From positions 87,108 to 151,107 of the forward strand of contig JAPLCC010000019.1 of assembly GCA_026392415.1 (NCBI GenBank): 64,000 nucleotides of DNA. Direction: 5' to 3'. The position numbers were made by a program, and so were the translations under genes. The notes beneath the pieces are model-generated. The model had not been told where the DNA came from and did no database searches. It was given only the letters and a program-made list of their open reading frames with translations. The DNA is from Propionibacteriales bacterium. GTDB lineage: Bacteria; Actinomycetota; Actinomycetes; Propionibacteriales; Nocardioidaceae. This document shows positions 25,502 through 33,583 of this stretch, piece after piece. The stretch's first letter is position 1. Each line of letters starts with the position of its first letter.

Positions 25502-25988
25502 GCTGGAGCCTCGCCCACAGGTGCGGTTGCAGGGCCTGTCCCATGGCCGCCATGTCGAAGGCGTAGAGCAGGTCTCCCTCGACGTTGCCGTAGAGCCGGC
25601 GCCCGGCGGAGTACTCCTTCGCCGTCTCCGTGCGCGCCACGGCGTCGGTCACCATCTCGAACTTGCCGTTGCTGGCCTCGCCGGTCCAGATCTCCGCAAC
25701 GCCTGTGTTGTGGGTCAGCAGGACCTCGAACTTGCCGTCCCCCACGGCGCGGATGAACCCGGTCTCGATGGCTGCGTCGCGCACCTTCTCGCCCGCTTCG
25801 TCGATGATCCACGCACGCGCCATGTAGTGGAAGAAAGGACGACCGTCGTGGGTGAAGATGAGCTCCTGACCGAACTCGAATTTCTCGATCGTCGGGTAGT
25901 CGCCGTGGCCGTTGCCGCGCCAGGTGCCGAGCATCCACGCGATCGGACCACAGTTGGGGTGCAGGTTCTCGGGAAGTTCGAAGGCCAC
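25494..25988 (-). CDS. Nitrobindin-like heme-binding FABP-family protein
   Basis: Beta-barrel heme protein of 164 aa from the nitrobindin/THAP4-like family, proposed to isomerise peroxynitrite. N-terminal signature LGTWRGNGHGDYPTI and C-terminal QPHLWARLQRA are characteristic; the C-terminal His is the expected heme ligand. GTG 25988 is preceded 6 nt away by a TAGACT -10 box, so the message starts at the codon. It heads a minus-strand operon with fur, the cytidylyltransferase-like gene and ygfZ. M. tuberculosis Rv0813c is the corresponding family member. Confidence 0.92.
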   Translation of the reverse strand: MAFELPENLHPNCGPIAWMLGTWRGNGHGDYPTIEKFEFGQELIFTHDGRPFFHYMARAWIIDEAGEKVRDAAIETGFIRAVGDGKFEVLLTHNTGVAEIWTGEASNGKFEMVTDAVARTETAKEYSAGRRLYGNVEGDLLYAFDMAAMGQALQPHLWARLQRA

Positions 25989-25994
25989 GGCTCC

Positions 25995-26033
25995 AGTCTA
26001 GGGACCCTGGAGCGGTGTCCCGGTCCGTAGGCT
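25995..26033. promoter_or_regulatory. Divergent leaderless promoters for the nitrobindin and DsrE genes
   Basis: Minus-strand TAGACT (25995-26000) lies 6 nt before GTG 25988. Plus-strand TAGGCT (26028-26033) lies 7 nt before ATG 26041. Both genes lack Shine-Dalgarno sequences. Confidence 0.5.
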
Positions 26034-26040
26034 GGCGCAC

Positions 26041-26403
26041 ATGGCACGCGAGCTCGTAGTGAAGGTCACCTGTGGTGTCGACGCGCCCGAACGATGCAAC
26101 CAGGGCTTCACGGTCGCGGCCACCGCGGCCGCCTCAGGGGTTCGCGTCTCGCTCTGGCTGACCGGCGAAGCAGCATGGCTGGCCGTCCCCGGTCGTGCGG
26201 TCGAGGTCGACCTGCCCCTGGCCACTCCGATCGCCGACCTGCTCGAGGCGGTTCTCGCGTCCGGCACGGTCACCGTCTGTGCGCAGTGCGCCGCACGGCG
26301 CTCGCTCACGGTCGAGGACCTCGTCGACGGTGCCCGGATTGCCGGGGCTCCTGTGTTCGTCGAGGAAGCGCTCCGGGACGGCGTACAGGCGCTCATCTAC
26401 TGA
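26041..26403 (+). CDS. DsrE-family protein
   Basis: Small sulfur-relay-like protein of 120 aa: KVTCGVDAPERCNQGFTVAA and GVRVSLWLTGEAAWLAVPG match the DsrE/DsrF alpha-beta fold. A CAQC pair lies near residue 80. DsrE-type proteins bind or relay sulfane sulfur or small ligands; the exact role here is not established. It is leaderless and lies in the sulfur-related block before the GDSL lipoprotein gene. Confidence 0.85.
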   Translation: MARELVVKVTCGVDAPERCNQGFTVAATAAASGVRVSLWLTGEAAWLAVPGRAVEVDLPLATPIADLLEAVLASGTVTVCAQCAARRSLTVEDLVDGARIAGAPVFVEEALRDGVQALIY

Positions 26404-26418
26404 TCCCGGGCGCCGACC

Positions 26419-26424
26419 TATACT
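26419..26424 (+). promoter_or_regulatory. -10 box TATACT for the GDSL lipoprotein gene
   Basis: TATACT ends 6 nt before GTG 26431, the clearest leaderless promoter in the window. There is no ribosome-binding site between them. Confidence 0.6.
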
Positions 26425-26430
26425 CCGCAC

Positions 26431-27294
26431 GTGGCGCGTCTCCCTGCTCTCGTGCTGGCTCTCGGTCTCGCCAGCGCCAGCCTCTCGGCCTGCGGTCCGG
26501 GCGACGACACGGCCGACCCCATCGACCCCGTCCGGAAGTACGCCGCCCTCGGCGACTCCTACACCGCGGCGCCGGGCATCGGCAGCTCCAACGGGGACGA
26601 CGGCTGTCTGCGGTCGACCAACAACTATCCGCACCTGCTCGCCGCCCGACTCGACCTCGCCCTGGACGACGTGAGCTGCTCGGGCGCGACCTCCGAGGCC
26701 GTCGAGGGCCAACAGACCAATGGGGTGGGCGTCCTCGACCCCCAGATCGAAGCCGTCGACGCCAACACCGAGGTCATCACCGTCGGGATCGGGGCCAACG
26801 ACTTCAACCTGATCGGGCGCGTGGTCGTCAACTGCGTGCGTCTTGCCCGCACCGAGCCGGACGGGCAGCCCTGCACCGACCTCGACGCACTCACGGGCAA
26901 CAGCAGCGTCGACAGCCGTCTGGGCGAGGTCGAGGACCATCTCGTCGCGGTGCTCGAGGCGCTGCGGCAACGTGCGCCCGATGCCCAGATCCTCGTGGTC
27001 GGCTATCCGCAGATCTTCCCCGCCACCGAAGCCTGCGAGAACCTTCCCCTGGCTGACGGCGACGTCGCCTTCGCCCGCGCCTTCAACACCGGCATCAATG
27101 CCGCGCTGTCGTCAGCAGCGAAGAAGGCCGATGCCGACTACGTCGACGTCTTCGCCGCAACGGAGGGACGCGACATCTGCGGCAAGGACCCCTGGATCGC
27201 CGGCGCGAAGGTCGACGGCAAGGGGCTCGTCTACCACCCCTACGCACCCGAGCAGGAGCTCGTCGCCGACCTGGTGGCCAAAGCCCTCGACTGA
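26431..27294 (+). CDS. SGNH/GDSL-family lipoprotein hydrolase
   Basis: Secreted lipid-anchored esterase or lipase of 287 aa. Signal peptide with lipobox LSAC (Cys21). Blocks of the SGNH family: ALGDSYTA with the nucleophile serine near residue 43, SCSGA, GIGANDF and C-terminal [13 protein letters not shown] with the catalytic His. Similar to actinobacterial GDSL lipases of the SCO7513 kind. GTG 26431 directly follows a -10 box. The stop overlaps dtd (TGATG), so both are on one message. Confidence 0.92.
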   Translation: MARLPALVLALGLASASLSACGPGDDTADPIDPVRKYAALGDSYTAAPGIGSSNGDDGCLRSTNNYPHLLAARLDLALDDVSCSGATSEAVEGQQTNGVGVLDPQIEAVDANTEVITVGIGANDFNLIGRVVVNCVRLARTEPDGQPCTDLDALTGNSSVDSRLGEVEDHLVAVLEALRQRAPDAQILVVGYPQIFPATEACENLPLADGDVAFARAFNTGINAALSSAAKKADADYVDVFAATEGRDICGKDPWIAGAKVDGKGLVYHPYAPEQELVADLVAKALD

Positions 27295-27722
27295 TGCGTG
27301 CCGTCCTCCAGCGCGTCTCCTCGGCCTCCGTCGTGGTCGACGGCACGGTCGTGGGCGCGATCGACTCCCCCGGCCTTCTCGTCTACCTCGGCGTGACCCA
27401 CGACGACGGTGCCGACGAGGTCGAGTGGATGGCTCGCAAGATCCGCGACCTCCGGCTGCTGGACGACGAGCGGTCCGTCGCCGACGTCGGTGCGCCCGTC
27501 CTCGTCGTCTCGCAGTTCACGCTGTACGGCGATGCCCGCAAGGGTCGACGACCCACCTGGGTCGCCGCCGCGCCGGGCTCCGTCAGCGAACCGCTCTACG
27601 ACGCGGTCTGCGCGGCGCTGGCGGCCGCCGGCACCCGCGTGGAACGGGGTGTCTTCGGCGCCCACATGGAGGTCTCCTCGGTGAACGACGGTCCGTTCAC
27701 CGTCGTTCTCGAGACGCCCTGA
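27294..27722 (+). CDS. dtd: D-aminoacyl-tRNA deacylase
   Basis: Removes D-amino acids from mischarged tRNA; 142 aa, the standard length. Catalytic SQFTLYGD near residue 63 and VNDGPFTV near the C-terminus match the family. ATG 27294 overlaps the stop of the GDSL gene. Confidence 0.96.
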   Translation: MRAVLQRVSSASVVVDGTVVGAIDSPGLLVYLGVTHDDGADEVEWMARKIRDLRLLDDERSVADVGAPVLVVSQFTLYGDARKGRRPTWVAAAPGSVSEPLYDAVCAALAAAGTRVERGVFGAHMEVSSVNDGPFTVVLETP

Positions 27723-27723
27723 C

Positions 27724-28188
27724 TCAGGTCGTACGACGCGCGAGGCGCAGGCCGAGCAGGTACATCTCGCAACCGAGACAGAACGCGAACACCGCGTTCA
27801 GGAACGCGGCGATCACGGCGAACCCGGCGAACACCTGACCGAGCAGGATCGCGCCGGTCGCGAAGCCGATCGTGGATCCGATCGCGAAGACCAGACCGAC
27901 CGCCTGCGCGAAACGCGGGGGCGTGGGGTCCTCCAGCTCGGACGGCGGCGCGAGGCGCGGGCGCACGACCTTGCGGAAGAACAGGCCCGTGGGGGTCTGG
28001 TGGACCCCCAGTCCGGCACCGAGGGCGAAGAACACTGCCTGGACACCGGTGATGACGGCGGCCGCCGCGGGCGCGTCCTCGGACAGCAGCAGGGCCACGG
28101 CGAAGATGACGAGGGTCACCGATGCAGTGAACCGGGGACCGCGCGGGTCGATGCCGCGAGCGGTGGAGCGGGATTCGATCGTGGTCAT
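27724..28188 (-). CDS. DUF4395 membrane protein
   Basis: Integral membrane protein of 154 aa with four hydrophobic helices and the DUF4395 pattern (RGPRFTASVTLVIFAVAL; TPTGLFFRKVVRPRL; FAFCLGCEMYLLG). Its CLGC pair could interact with the thioredoxin encoded just upstream. ATG 28188 overlaps that gene's stop (ATGA), so they are coupled. DUF4395 genes commonly adjoin thioredoxins and sulfurtransferases. Confidence 0.88.
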   Translation of the reverse strand: MTTIESRSTARGIDPRGPRFTASVTLVIFAVALLLSEDAPAAAAVITGVQAVFFALGAGLGVHQTPTGLFFRKVVRPRLAPPSELEDPTPPRFAQAVGLVFAIGSTIGFATGAILLGQVFAGFAVIAAFLNAVFAFCLGCEMYLLGLRLARRTT

Positions 28189-28646
28189 GAGATCTCTCGG
28201 GAGCTGGGAGGAAGCGCAGCGAGCACCTGCTCGCGGCGGGGCGCCCCGGCTGCGCGGGTGAGCTCGTGGCCGTCGGCACCGAGAATCAGCGTCGTGGGGG
28301 TCCGACGGATGTCGAGGGCCCGGACGAGCGCCAGGTGCTCCTCGGCGTCGATCTCGATGTGCGCGACGCCGTCGTAGCGTTCCGCGACGTCGGCCAGGAC
28401 CACGCGGGTGGTGCGGCACGGAGCACAGAAGGCGCTCGAGAACTGGACGAGGGTGGCCTGTTCGCCGAGCGCTACCGACGGCAGGGAAGCGGTGACCGAG
28501 GACCACGCACTGAGGTCTCGAGACGGTTGCTGAGCAACCTCCTCGACCGACGGGTGCGCAAAGCGGCCGTCGACCCGCCGCCGGTGCAGGCCGAAGGCCA
28601 CCGCCACGAGGACGGCGAGCACGAGAATCAGCAGACCGGGGTTCAC
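28185..28646 (-). CDS. Membrane-anchored thioredoxin-family protein
   Basis: Thioredoxin-fold protein of 153 aa with a single N-terminal helix (PGLLILVLAVLVAVAFGL), active-site FCAPCR, and cis-proline loop RRTPTTLI. Residues about 33-43 (VEEVAQQPSRD) between anchor and fold are encoded by the same dispersed repeat seen in fur. GTG 28646 has GGAG upstream; earlier in-frame starts lack homology. Corresponds by position to thiX near cysA2/sseC2 in mycobacteria. Confidence 0.88.
   Translation of the reverse strand: MNPGLLILVLAVLVAVAFGLHRRRVDGRFAHPSVEEVAQQPSRDLSAWSSVTASLPSVALGEQATLVQFSSAFCAPCRTTRVVLADVAERYDGVAHIEIDAEEHLALVRALDIRRTPTTLILGADGHELTRAAGAPRREQVLAALPPSSREIS
28516..28553. repeat. Dispersed palindromic repeat copy inside the thioredoxin gene
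   Basis: Near-identical to the third unit at 25452-25489: TCTCGAGACGGTTGCTGAG then CAACCTCCTCGACC. It differs at a few bases only. It is read in the same frame as in fur and encodes the same peptide. Confidence 0.85.
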
Positions 28647-28661
28647 AGGAGGCTCCAACAC

Positions 28662-28696
28662 CGACGGCGGCTCCCGGATTCCGGAAGCCGCCGTCG
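28662..28696 (-). terminator. Hairpin between DUF1416 and thioredoxin genes
   Basis: Eleven-base perfect arms CGACGGCGGCT and AGCCGCCGTCG enclosing a smaller CCGG-ATT-CCGG stem. There is no T-run on the minus strand, so it may be a U-less terminator or an mRNA-processing or stability element. Confidence 0.45.
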
Positions 28697-28711
28697 ATTC
28701 GTCATGACAAC

Positions 28712-29020
28712 TCAGATGTTGATCTGGACCTCGGCGACCGAACCGGTCGCCGCCTGGACGACCCGGTCGACCGGGTCGGCCTTCGGGGCCAGGGTGCGCA
28801 GGGTCCACTCACCATCGCCGGCGAAGAACCGGAAGTGGCCCGTCGCCGAGGTCGGGACCTCAGCGGTGAACTCGCCGCTCTTGTCGAGCAGGCGCACGTA
28901 GGCACCGGAGACCGGAGTGGCGTCCTCGCCCGCGCCCCGCAGGACCTGGCCCTGGATGACGGCTTCCTTCGTGACGTTGACACCCTCGAGGGACAGACCG
29001 CCGATGACCGCGCCGCACAT
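28712..29020 (-). CDS. DUF1416 protein (SseC-like)
   Basis: Protein of 102 aa starting MCGAVIGGLSLEG, with a beta-sandwich-like core (VRLLDKSGEFTAEVPTSATG). It is the SseC family protein always paired with a thiosulfate sulfurtransferase in actinomycetes. ATG 29020 overlaps the sulfurtransferase stop (TGATG). Molecular function is unknown; co-occurrence points to sulfur metabolism. Confidence 0.9.
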   Translation of the reverse strand: MCGAVIGGLSLEGVNVTKEAVIQGQVLRGAGEDATPVSGAYVRLLDKSGEFTAEVPTSATGHFRFFAGDGEWTLRTLAPKADPVDRVVQAATGSVAEVQINI

Positions 29021-29868
29021 CAGGCGACACCCGGCTCGTCGCCGAGCGCGATCGGAACGCCGACGAGGGAGCCGTACTCGGTCCACGAGCCGTCGTAGTT
29101 CTTGACGTTCTTCTTGCCGAGCAGCTCCTGCAGCACGAACCAGGTCAGCGAGGAACGCTCACCGATGCGGCACAGCGCGATGGTGTCGAGCGACTCGTCG
29201 AAGCCGACCTCGGCGTACAGCTCCTGCAGTTCCGCCTCGGACTTGAAGGTGCCGTCGTCGTTGGCGTTCTTGCTCCACGGCACGTTCACCGACGTGGGGA
29301 CGTGACCGGCGCGCTGCGACTGCTCCTGCGGGAGGTGGGCCGGCGCGAGGAGGCGACCGGCGTACTCGTCGGGGCTGCGGACGTCGACCAGGTTCTGCGA
29401 ACCGATGGCGGCCACGACCTCGTCACGGAACGCACGGATCGAGGTGTCCTGATCCTTGGCGACGTAGGTGGTCGCGGCGCGGGTGGGCAGCTCGGCGGTC
29501 AGCTCGCGGCTGTCCAGCTCCCACTTCTTGCGGCCGCCGTCCATGAGCTTGACGTCGTTGTGGCCGTAGAGCGTGAAGTACCAGTAGGCGTAGGCCGCGA
29601 ACCAGTTGTTGTTGCCGCCGTAGAGGATCACGGTGTCGTCGTTGGAGACACCGCGGGCCGACAGGAGCGCCTCGAACTGCTCCTTGTTGACGAAGTCGCG
29701 ACGGACCTGGTCCTGGAGGTCCGTGGTCCAGTCGAGCTTGATGGCACCCGCGATGTGGCCCTTGTCGTAGGCGGTGGTGTCCTCGTCGACCTCGATGAGA
29801 ACGACGTTCGGGGTGTCGAGGTTGTCCTCGACCCACTGGGTGGAGACGAGCGAGTTCTCGCGGCTCAT
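29020..29868 (-). CDS. Thiosulfate sulfurtransferase (tandem rhodanese)
   Basis: Two rhodanese domains, 282 aa. The active one is C-terminal, with the loop CRIGERSS near residue 232 (Cys accepts the sulfane sulfur). The N-terminal domain lacks a cysteine loop. It matches mycobacterial CysA2/SseA-type enzymes. Start ATG 29868 has AAGGAAT-like sequence upstream. It lies downstream of a Cys-containing leaderless leader peptide, which probably couples its expression to cysteine supply. Confidence 0.94.
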   Translation of the reverse strand: MSRENSLVSTQWVEDNLDTPNVVLIEVDEDTTAYDKGHIAGAIKLDWTTDLQDQVRRDFVNKEQFEALLSARGVSNDDTVILYGGNNNWFAAYAYWYFTLYGHNDVKLMDGGRKKWELDSRELTAELPTRAATTYVAKDQDTSIRAFRDEVVAAIGSQNLVDVRSPDEYAGRLLAPAHLPQEQSQRAGHVPTSVNVPWSKNANDDGTFKSEAELQELYAEVGFDESLDTIALCRIGERSSLTWFVLQELLGKKNVKNYDGSWTEYGSLVGVPIALGDEPGVA

Positions 29869-30052
29869 GGTGATTCCTTCTGGTGGTTGCGATGTGAGGC
29901 GGAAGTGCGAATGACCGGGTGGTCCGGCGTACGCCGGGGAGGCGGGGCCCTTGGGAGGACACGCCGGGGCTGCGTGAGTACGGCGGCGCCGAGCCCGTGC
30001 CAGGAAAGGCAGAACGGCTCGGCCCTGAACGCTCAGGCTGGGAAGGGCCCCG

Positions 30053-30133
30053 TCAGCAGGGTCGACACAGTGCCGAGCTGACGCGGCAGTTGTCCACCGC
30101 GCGCCGCTTGGTCAGCAGCAGGATTGTCGACAT
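30053..30133 (-). CDS. Leaderless Cys-containing leader peptide (26 aa) upstream of the sulfurtransferase operon
   Basis: Very short frame from ATG 30133 beginning MSTILLLTKRR and ending CRPC before TGA; cysteines at 16, 23 and 26, with two in the last four codons. The -10 box TAGGCT ends 7 nt before the ATG, so ribosomes load without a leader. This is the layout of the Cys-rich leaderless attenuator ORFs (Ms5788A-type) described upstream of the sulfurtransferase operon in mycobacteria, where stalling at Cys codons controls downstream expression. The gap to the sulfurtransferase start is 184 nt. Attenuation here is inferred. Confidence 0.75.
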   Translation of the reverse strand: MSTILLLTKRRAVDNCRVSSALCRPC

Positions 30134-30140
30134 GGGAGGG

Positions 30141-30146
30141 AGCCTA
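30141..30146 (-). promoter_or_regulatory. -10 box TAGGCT of the leader peptide/sulfurtransferase operon
   Basis: TAGGCT on the minus strand 7 nt before ATG 30133. Confidence 0.55.
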
Positions 30147-30175
30147 GGCGCTTTCCCGCGCCGACCCCACCAAAT

Positions 30176-30192
30176 GTCTCGAATATCGAGAC
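30176..30192. promoter_or_regulatory. 17-bp palindrome GTCTCGAATATCGAGAC
   Basis: Perfect 7-base arms around ATA, centred about 50 bp upstream of the predicted start of the leader-peptide transcript and about 20 bp before the DUF4012 stop. Likely operator or remnant of the dispersed GTCTCGAGAC repeat. Confidence 0.45.
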
Positions 30193-30211
30193 GGCTGTCC
30201 ACTATTTGAGA

Positions 30212-32047
30212 TCAACGGATCCGGCAGGCCGACTCGACGGTGCCGTTCGAGCTCCCGGGGAAGGCTCCGGGCGTCACTGCGAGGTCGACGTCGCCCTCCT
30301 GGCCCGGCCCGGCCCGCATCACGAAGTCGATGTGATGGCGGCCCTGCGGCTCCAGCTGCACACCGACCCTGGCCAGCGATCGCCCCGCGAGCTTCTCGAT
30401 CACGGGGTTCACCACCCGCTGGCCGTCGATCGACAGCGACAGGATCTCGCCGCCGATCGGCGAGGTCACGTAGACCACGAGCAGCTGGTGGCCCGGCTCG
30501 ACCCTGACTCCGGGGAAGCCCTCGCCAGTGATCGACGGCGGCAACTCCTCGGCTCCGGGAGGGGTGTTGCTGTGGAAGTTGACCGTGCCGGCGAGGTCCT
30601 GGCGCCCGCCGATGCAGGAGCGAGCGAACACCTCGGCGTCGTACTTGAGGTAGTACTGCAGCTTCGTCGGTCCGGCGTCGTTGATGTAGATCCCGACCCC
30701 CGGCCGGTCGCTCGCCTCGTCGGTGAACGCGCCGGCGATCTGGGTGCCGTCGATCTCGCTCTGGCTGTCGGGCTCGAAGCTGTGCATCCGGATCCGGCCC
30801 TCCGACACCCCCGCCACCAAACCCCGGATCGCTTCGACCGTGCCGCCGCGTCCGCCGGTGAGGGCCTCGAAGACCGCCTTGGCGACCGCCTGCTGGTAAT
30901 CACTGTGGACCGCGCGATTGTTGGTCCGGAGGTAGATCTCGTTCTCGACGGCCCCGACGACGTTGAACGAGGCGATCGGCGGATAGCCCGGCACCGGGAC
31001 CGGGCCCGTGCCGAGCAGGAGATACGACACCACGACCGGATCGACGAAGAACATGCCGTCGAGACGACCACCGATCTCGCGCTCCCACCGGGCGCGGATG
31101 ATCTCCGCCGACCGCACGAAGTCAGGGGTCAAGGTGGCGTCGACAGCAGCGACTCCGAGGATGTCCCCGAAGATCCTCCGCTCCTCAGCCGTCAGCTTCA
31201 CCACCGACGCCGTGTCCCCGCCGAGATCGGACATGTCGGTCTGCTCGACGATCTTGACCTTGCCCTCGTGCATCCGGACGAGGGACAGGGCACCCGGCAG
31301 ACCGCCGCCGCTGCGCAGCTCCGCGTTGTTCTGCAGGACCATCAGGTAGTAACGCGGGCGGTCGGTGCCCATCATCCGCGGGATGATCTTCGCCGCGCGA
31401 TACGTCGACCCGAGGGTGGTCCGGGCATCGGTGACGATCGTGCGGAGGTCGTCGTAGCGCTCCCGGATCGGCCCGACGAAGTTGCTGGAGTCGATCGCGC
31501 CGAGCTCGGTCGCTGCGTCGTCGAACGCGGCCTGGCTCTGCTGGGCGGGCTCCACCATGCCCTCGATCTCCTCGACCGGGAAGACCCCGTTGACCGGCTG
31601 GAAGGACTCCGCCTGGACCAGGTCCGCGGCCTTGGCGATCGGCGGCAGGCCGTCGCGGCCGATGTCTGCGAGCACCCCCGAAACGGTCGCGACTCCCTCG
31701 GCGTCGTCGCCGAACAGCGGGATCGCCTCGAACATGAACCAGGTGATTCCGGACGTACGGTCCTCAGCGGCCTCGGCCGCCTCCTGGTAGCGCTCGGTCG
31801 CCTGCCGGACGCCATCGGTGTCACCGCGGATCAGGGCCGCACGGAGGATCTGGGCCTGGCGATCCACCTCCTGGAGATGCTGCATGGCCGATACGGCCAC
31901 CCACACGCTCCAGGCGACCACGACGCCGAGGAGACCCAGGCCGGCAAGGGTGGACTTGCGCCGCAGGGCGCGACGAAGCTTCCGTCCGAACCGCTGCAGA
32001 CGCGAGCCGCGGCGACGGCGAATCTCAGGCGACATCCGCCCGCCCAT
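30212..32047 (-). CDS. DUF4012-domain membrane-anchored protein (copy 2)
   Basis: Protein of 611 aa, paralogue of the gene at 20787. It has a basic N-terminus, one membrane helix (about residues 35-55), and an extracytoplasmic region with LQNNAELRSGGGLPGA and LDGMFFVDPVVVSYLLLGTG. It ends SACRIR, close to the SACR of copy 1. It is divergent from the second Wzz-kinase with 132 bp between starts. An LCP-like role in attaching or terminating the polymer is possible but unproven. Confidence 0.88.
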   Translation of the reverse strand: MGGRMSPEIRRRRGSRLQRFGRKLRRALRRKSTLAGLGLLGVVVAWSVWVAVSAMQHLQEVDRQAQILRAALIRGDTDGVRQATERYQEAAEAAEDRTSGITWFMFEAIPLFGDDAEGVATVSGVLADIGRDGLPPIAKAADLVQAESFQPVNGVFPVEEIEGMVEPAQQSQAAFDDAATELGAIDSSNFVGPIRERYDDLRTIVTDARTTLGSTYRAAKIIPRMMGTDRPRYYLMVLQNNAELRSGGGLPGALSLVRMHEGKVKIVEQTDMSDLGGDTASVVKLTAEERRIFGDILGVAAVDATLTPDFVRSAEIIRARWEREIGGRLDGMFFVDPVVVSYLLLGTGPVPVPGYPPIASFNVVGAVENEIYLRTNNRAVHSDYQQAVAKAVFEALTGGRGGTVEAIRGLVAGVSEGRIRMHSFEPDSQSEIDGTQIAGAFTDEASDRPGVGIYINDAGPTKLQYYLKYDAEVFARSCIGGRQDLAGTVNFHSNTPPGAEELPPSITGEGFPGVRVEPGHQLLVVYVTSPIGGEILSLSIDGQRVVNPVIEKLAGRSLARVGVQLEPQGRHHIDFVMRAGPGQEGDVDLAVTPGAFPGSSNGTVESACRIR

Positions 32048-32127
32048 CCGCCATCTGAAGACCCCTCCTGCTACCTCACAACCGACCGATCCTCGGCCAG
32101 CCTAACGGTCGGTGAGCACCGTCAACG

Positions 32128-32133
32128 TAGGAT
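32128..32133 (+). promoter_or_regulatory. Possible -10 box TAGGAT for the second tyrosine kinase
   Basis: TAGGAT on the plus strand in the divergent region, 46 nt before TTG 32180, leaving room for a normal leader with AAGGA. Confidence 0.35.
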
Positions 32134-32179
32134 CACGGACGTTGTTGACAGCGTGCATCGTCGTAGCAAGGACGGGGTC

Positions 32180-33583
32180 TTGGACTTCAAGCAGTTTCTG
32201 ATGGTGTTGCGGCGTCGCTGGATCAGCGTCGCCGCGCTGGTACTCGTGGCGCTCGCTGCAAGTTCGGCCATTACCTTCACCCGCACCCCGGCCTACGAGT
32301 CGCGCGCCCAGATCTTCCTGACGGTCGACGTCCGGGACACCACCGACGCCTACGCCGCCTCCCTGTTCGCCTCAGGTCGCGCCAGCTCGTACGCCGACCT
32401 CGCCAGCAGCACCGAGCTCGCATCGCGCGTGATCGACCAGCTCGGCCTCAACCTGACGTCCGAGGAGCTCGCGTCCCGCATCAACGCCGAAGTCGTCGAG
32501 TCGACCTCGCTGATCGAGCTCCGCGTCGTCGACCCCGACCCGGAGCGTGCACAGCTGATCGCCGGCGTGGTGACCACCGAGTTCACCAAGTACGTCGCCG
32601 ACCTCGAGACGCCCACCGCGGGCAGCTCGTCGCAGATCGTCGCCAAGGTGACCGACGAGGCCAGCCTCAACCGATCGCAGGTCAGCCCCGACGTGGTGCT
32701 GAACCTCGTCGTCGCGGTCCTCATCGGCCTGCTGACCGGTGTCGCACTGGCCGTCGCCCGCGACCTGCTCGACCGCACGATCCGCACTGCCGACCACGTC
32801 GCCGAGCTCACCGAGTCCCCGGTGCTCGCGAGCATCGGCTTCGACGGTGACATCCGCACGGCCCCGCTGCTCACCGACCTCGGCGGCTTCGCTGCGCGCA
32901 CCGAGGCCTTCCGTCTGCTCCGGACCAACCTCCAGTTCATCGACCTGGACCACCAGCCACGCTGCCTGGTCATCACCAGCGCCGTGCCCGGTGAGGGCAA
33001 GACCATGACGTCGACCAACCTCGCCGTCGCCCTGGCCCAGACCGGACGCAACACCCTGATCATCGACGCCGACCTCCGGCGCCCCCGGGTGGCGACCACC
33101 CTGGGCCTGGACCCCGCGGTCGGCCTCACCACCGCCCTCGTCGGCAAGACCGAGATCCACGACGCGATCCAGGTGCACGAGGCCAGCGGACTCCACGTGC
33201 TGGCAAGTGGCGCCAAGCCGCCGAACCCGACCGAGATCCTGCAGTCGAAGATCACCCAGGACCTGATCCGGCGCCTGCGGTCGTCGTACGACATGGTGAT
33301 CATCGACGCTCCGCCGCTGCTGCCGGTCGCTGACGCCTCGGTGCTGGCCAAGCTGGCCGACGGCGTGATCATCGTCGTCCGCCACGGCAAGACCACCAAG
33401 GACCAGGTCAACGAGGCGATCAACCGCCTCAACCAGGTCGGCGCCCGCCTCTACGGCGTGGTGGTCAACATGGTCGCCAAGCGCGCGATCGGCTCGTACT
33501 ACTACTACTACTACGAGGAGTCCAGCCCGTCTGGACGCCAGGCGACCGGCAAGTCCAGCAGCAGCGGTCGCCGAAAGGCCTGA
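32180..33583 (+). CDS. Wzz/BY-tyrosine kinase with a six-tyrosine tail
   Basis: Chain-length determinant and autokinase of 467 aa. Helices near residues 15-33 and 175-195 enclose the Wzz loop. The kinase has Walker A VPGEGKT (Lys274), LIIDADLRRP and VIIDAPPLLP. The tail has six consecutive tyrosines (440-445), encoded by six TAC codons, then EE and a Ser/Arg-rich end. I choose TTG 32180: AAGGA lies 7 nt upstream and the protein begins MDFKQFLMVLRRRW, typical for the family; GTG 32153 would add nine residues. It likely regulates polymerisation together with the flippase, polymerase and a phosphatase. Confidence 0.93.
   Translation: MDFKQFLMVLRRRWISVAALVLVALAASSAITFTRTPAYESRAQIFLTVDVRDTTDAYAASLFASGRASSYADLASSTELASRVIDQLGLNLTSEELASRINAEVVESTSLIELRVVDPDPERAQLIAGVVTTEFTKYVADLETPTAGSSSQIVAKVTDEASLNRSQVSPDVVLNLVVAVLIGLLTGVALAVARDLLDRTIRTADHVAELTESPVLASIGFDGDIRTAPLLTDLGGFAARTEAFRLLRTNLQFIDLDHQPRCLVITSAVPGEGKTMTSTNLAVALAQTGRNTLIIDADLRRPRVATTLGLDPAVGLTTALVGKTEIHDAIQVHEASGLHVLASGAKPPNPTEILQSKITQDLIRRLRSSYDMVIIDAPPLLPVADASVLAKLADGVIIVVRHGKTTKDQVNEAINRLNQVGARLYGVVVNMVAKRAIGSYYYYYYEESSPSGRQATGKSSSSGRRKA
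33497..33514 (+). repeat. (TAC)6 microsatellite encoding polytyrosine
   Basis: Six uninterrupted TAC codons in the kinase tail. The tract could change length by slippage and so change the number of phosphorylatable tyrosines. Confidence 0.9.

Noticed and set aside
30206..32179. Long upstream extension of the second kinase frame giving 1125 aa
   Set aside because: The extension is antisense to the DUF4012 gene; a TTG with a good ribosome site begins the family-typical N-terminus.
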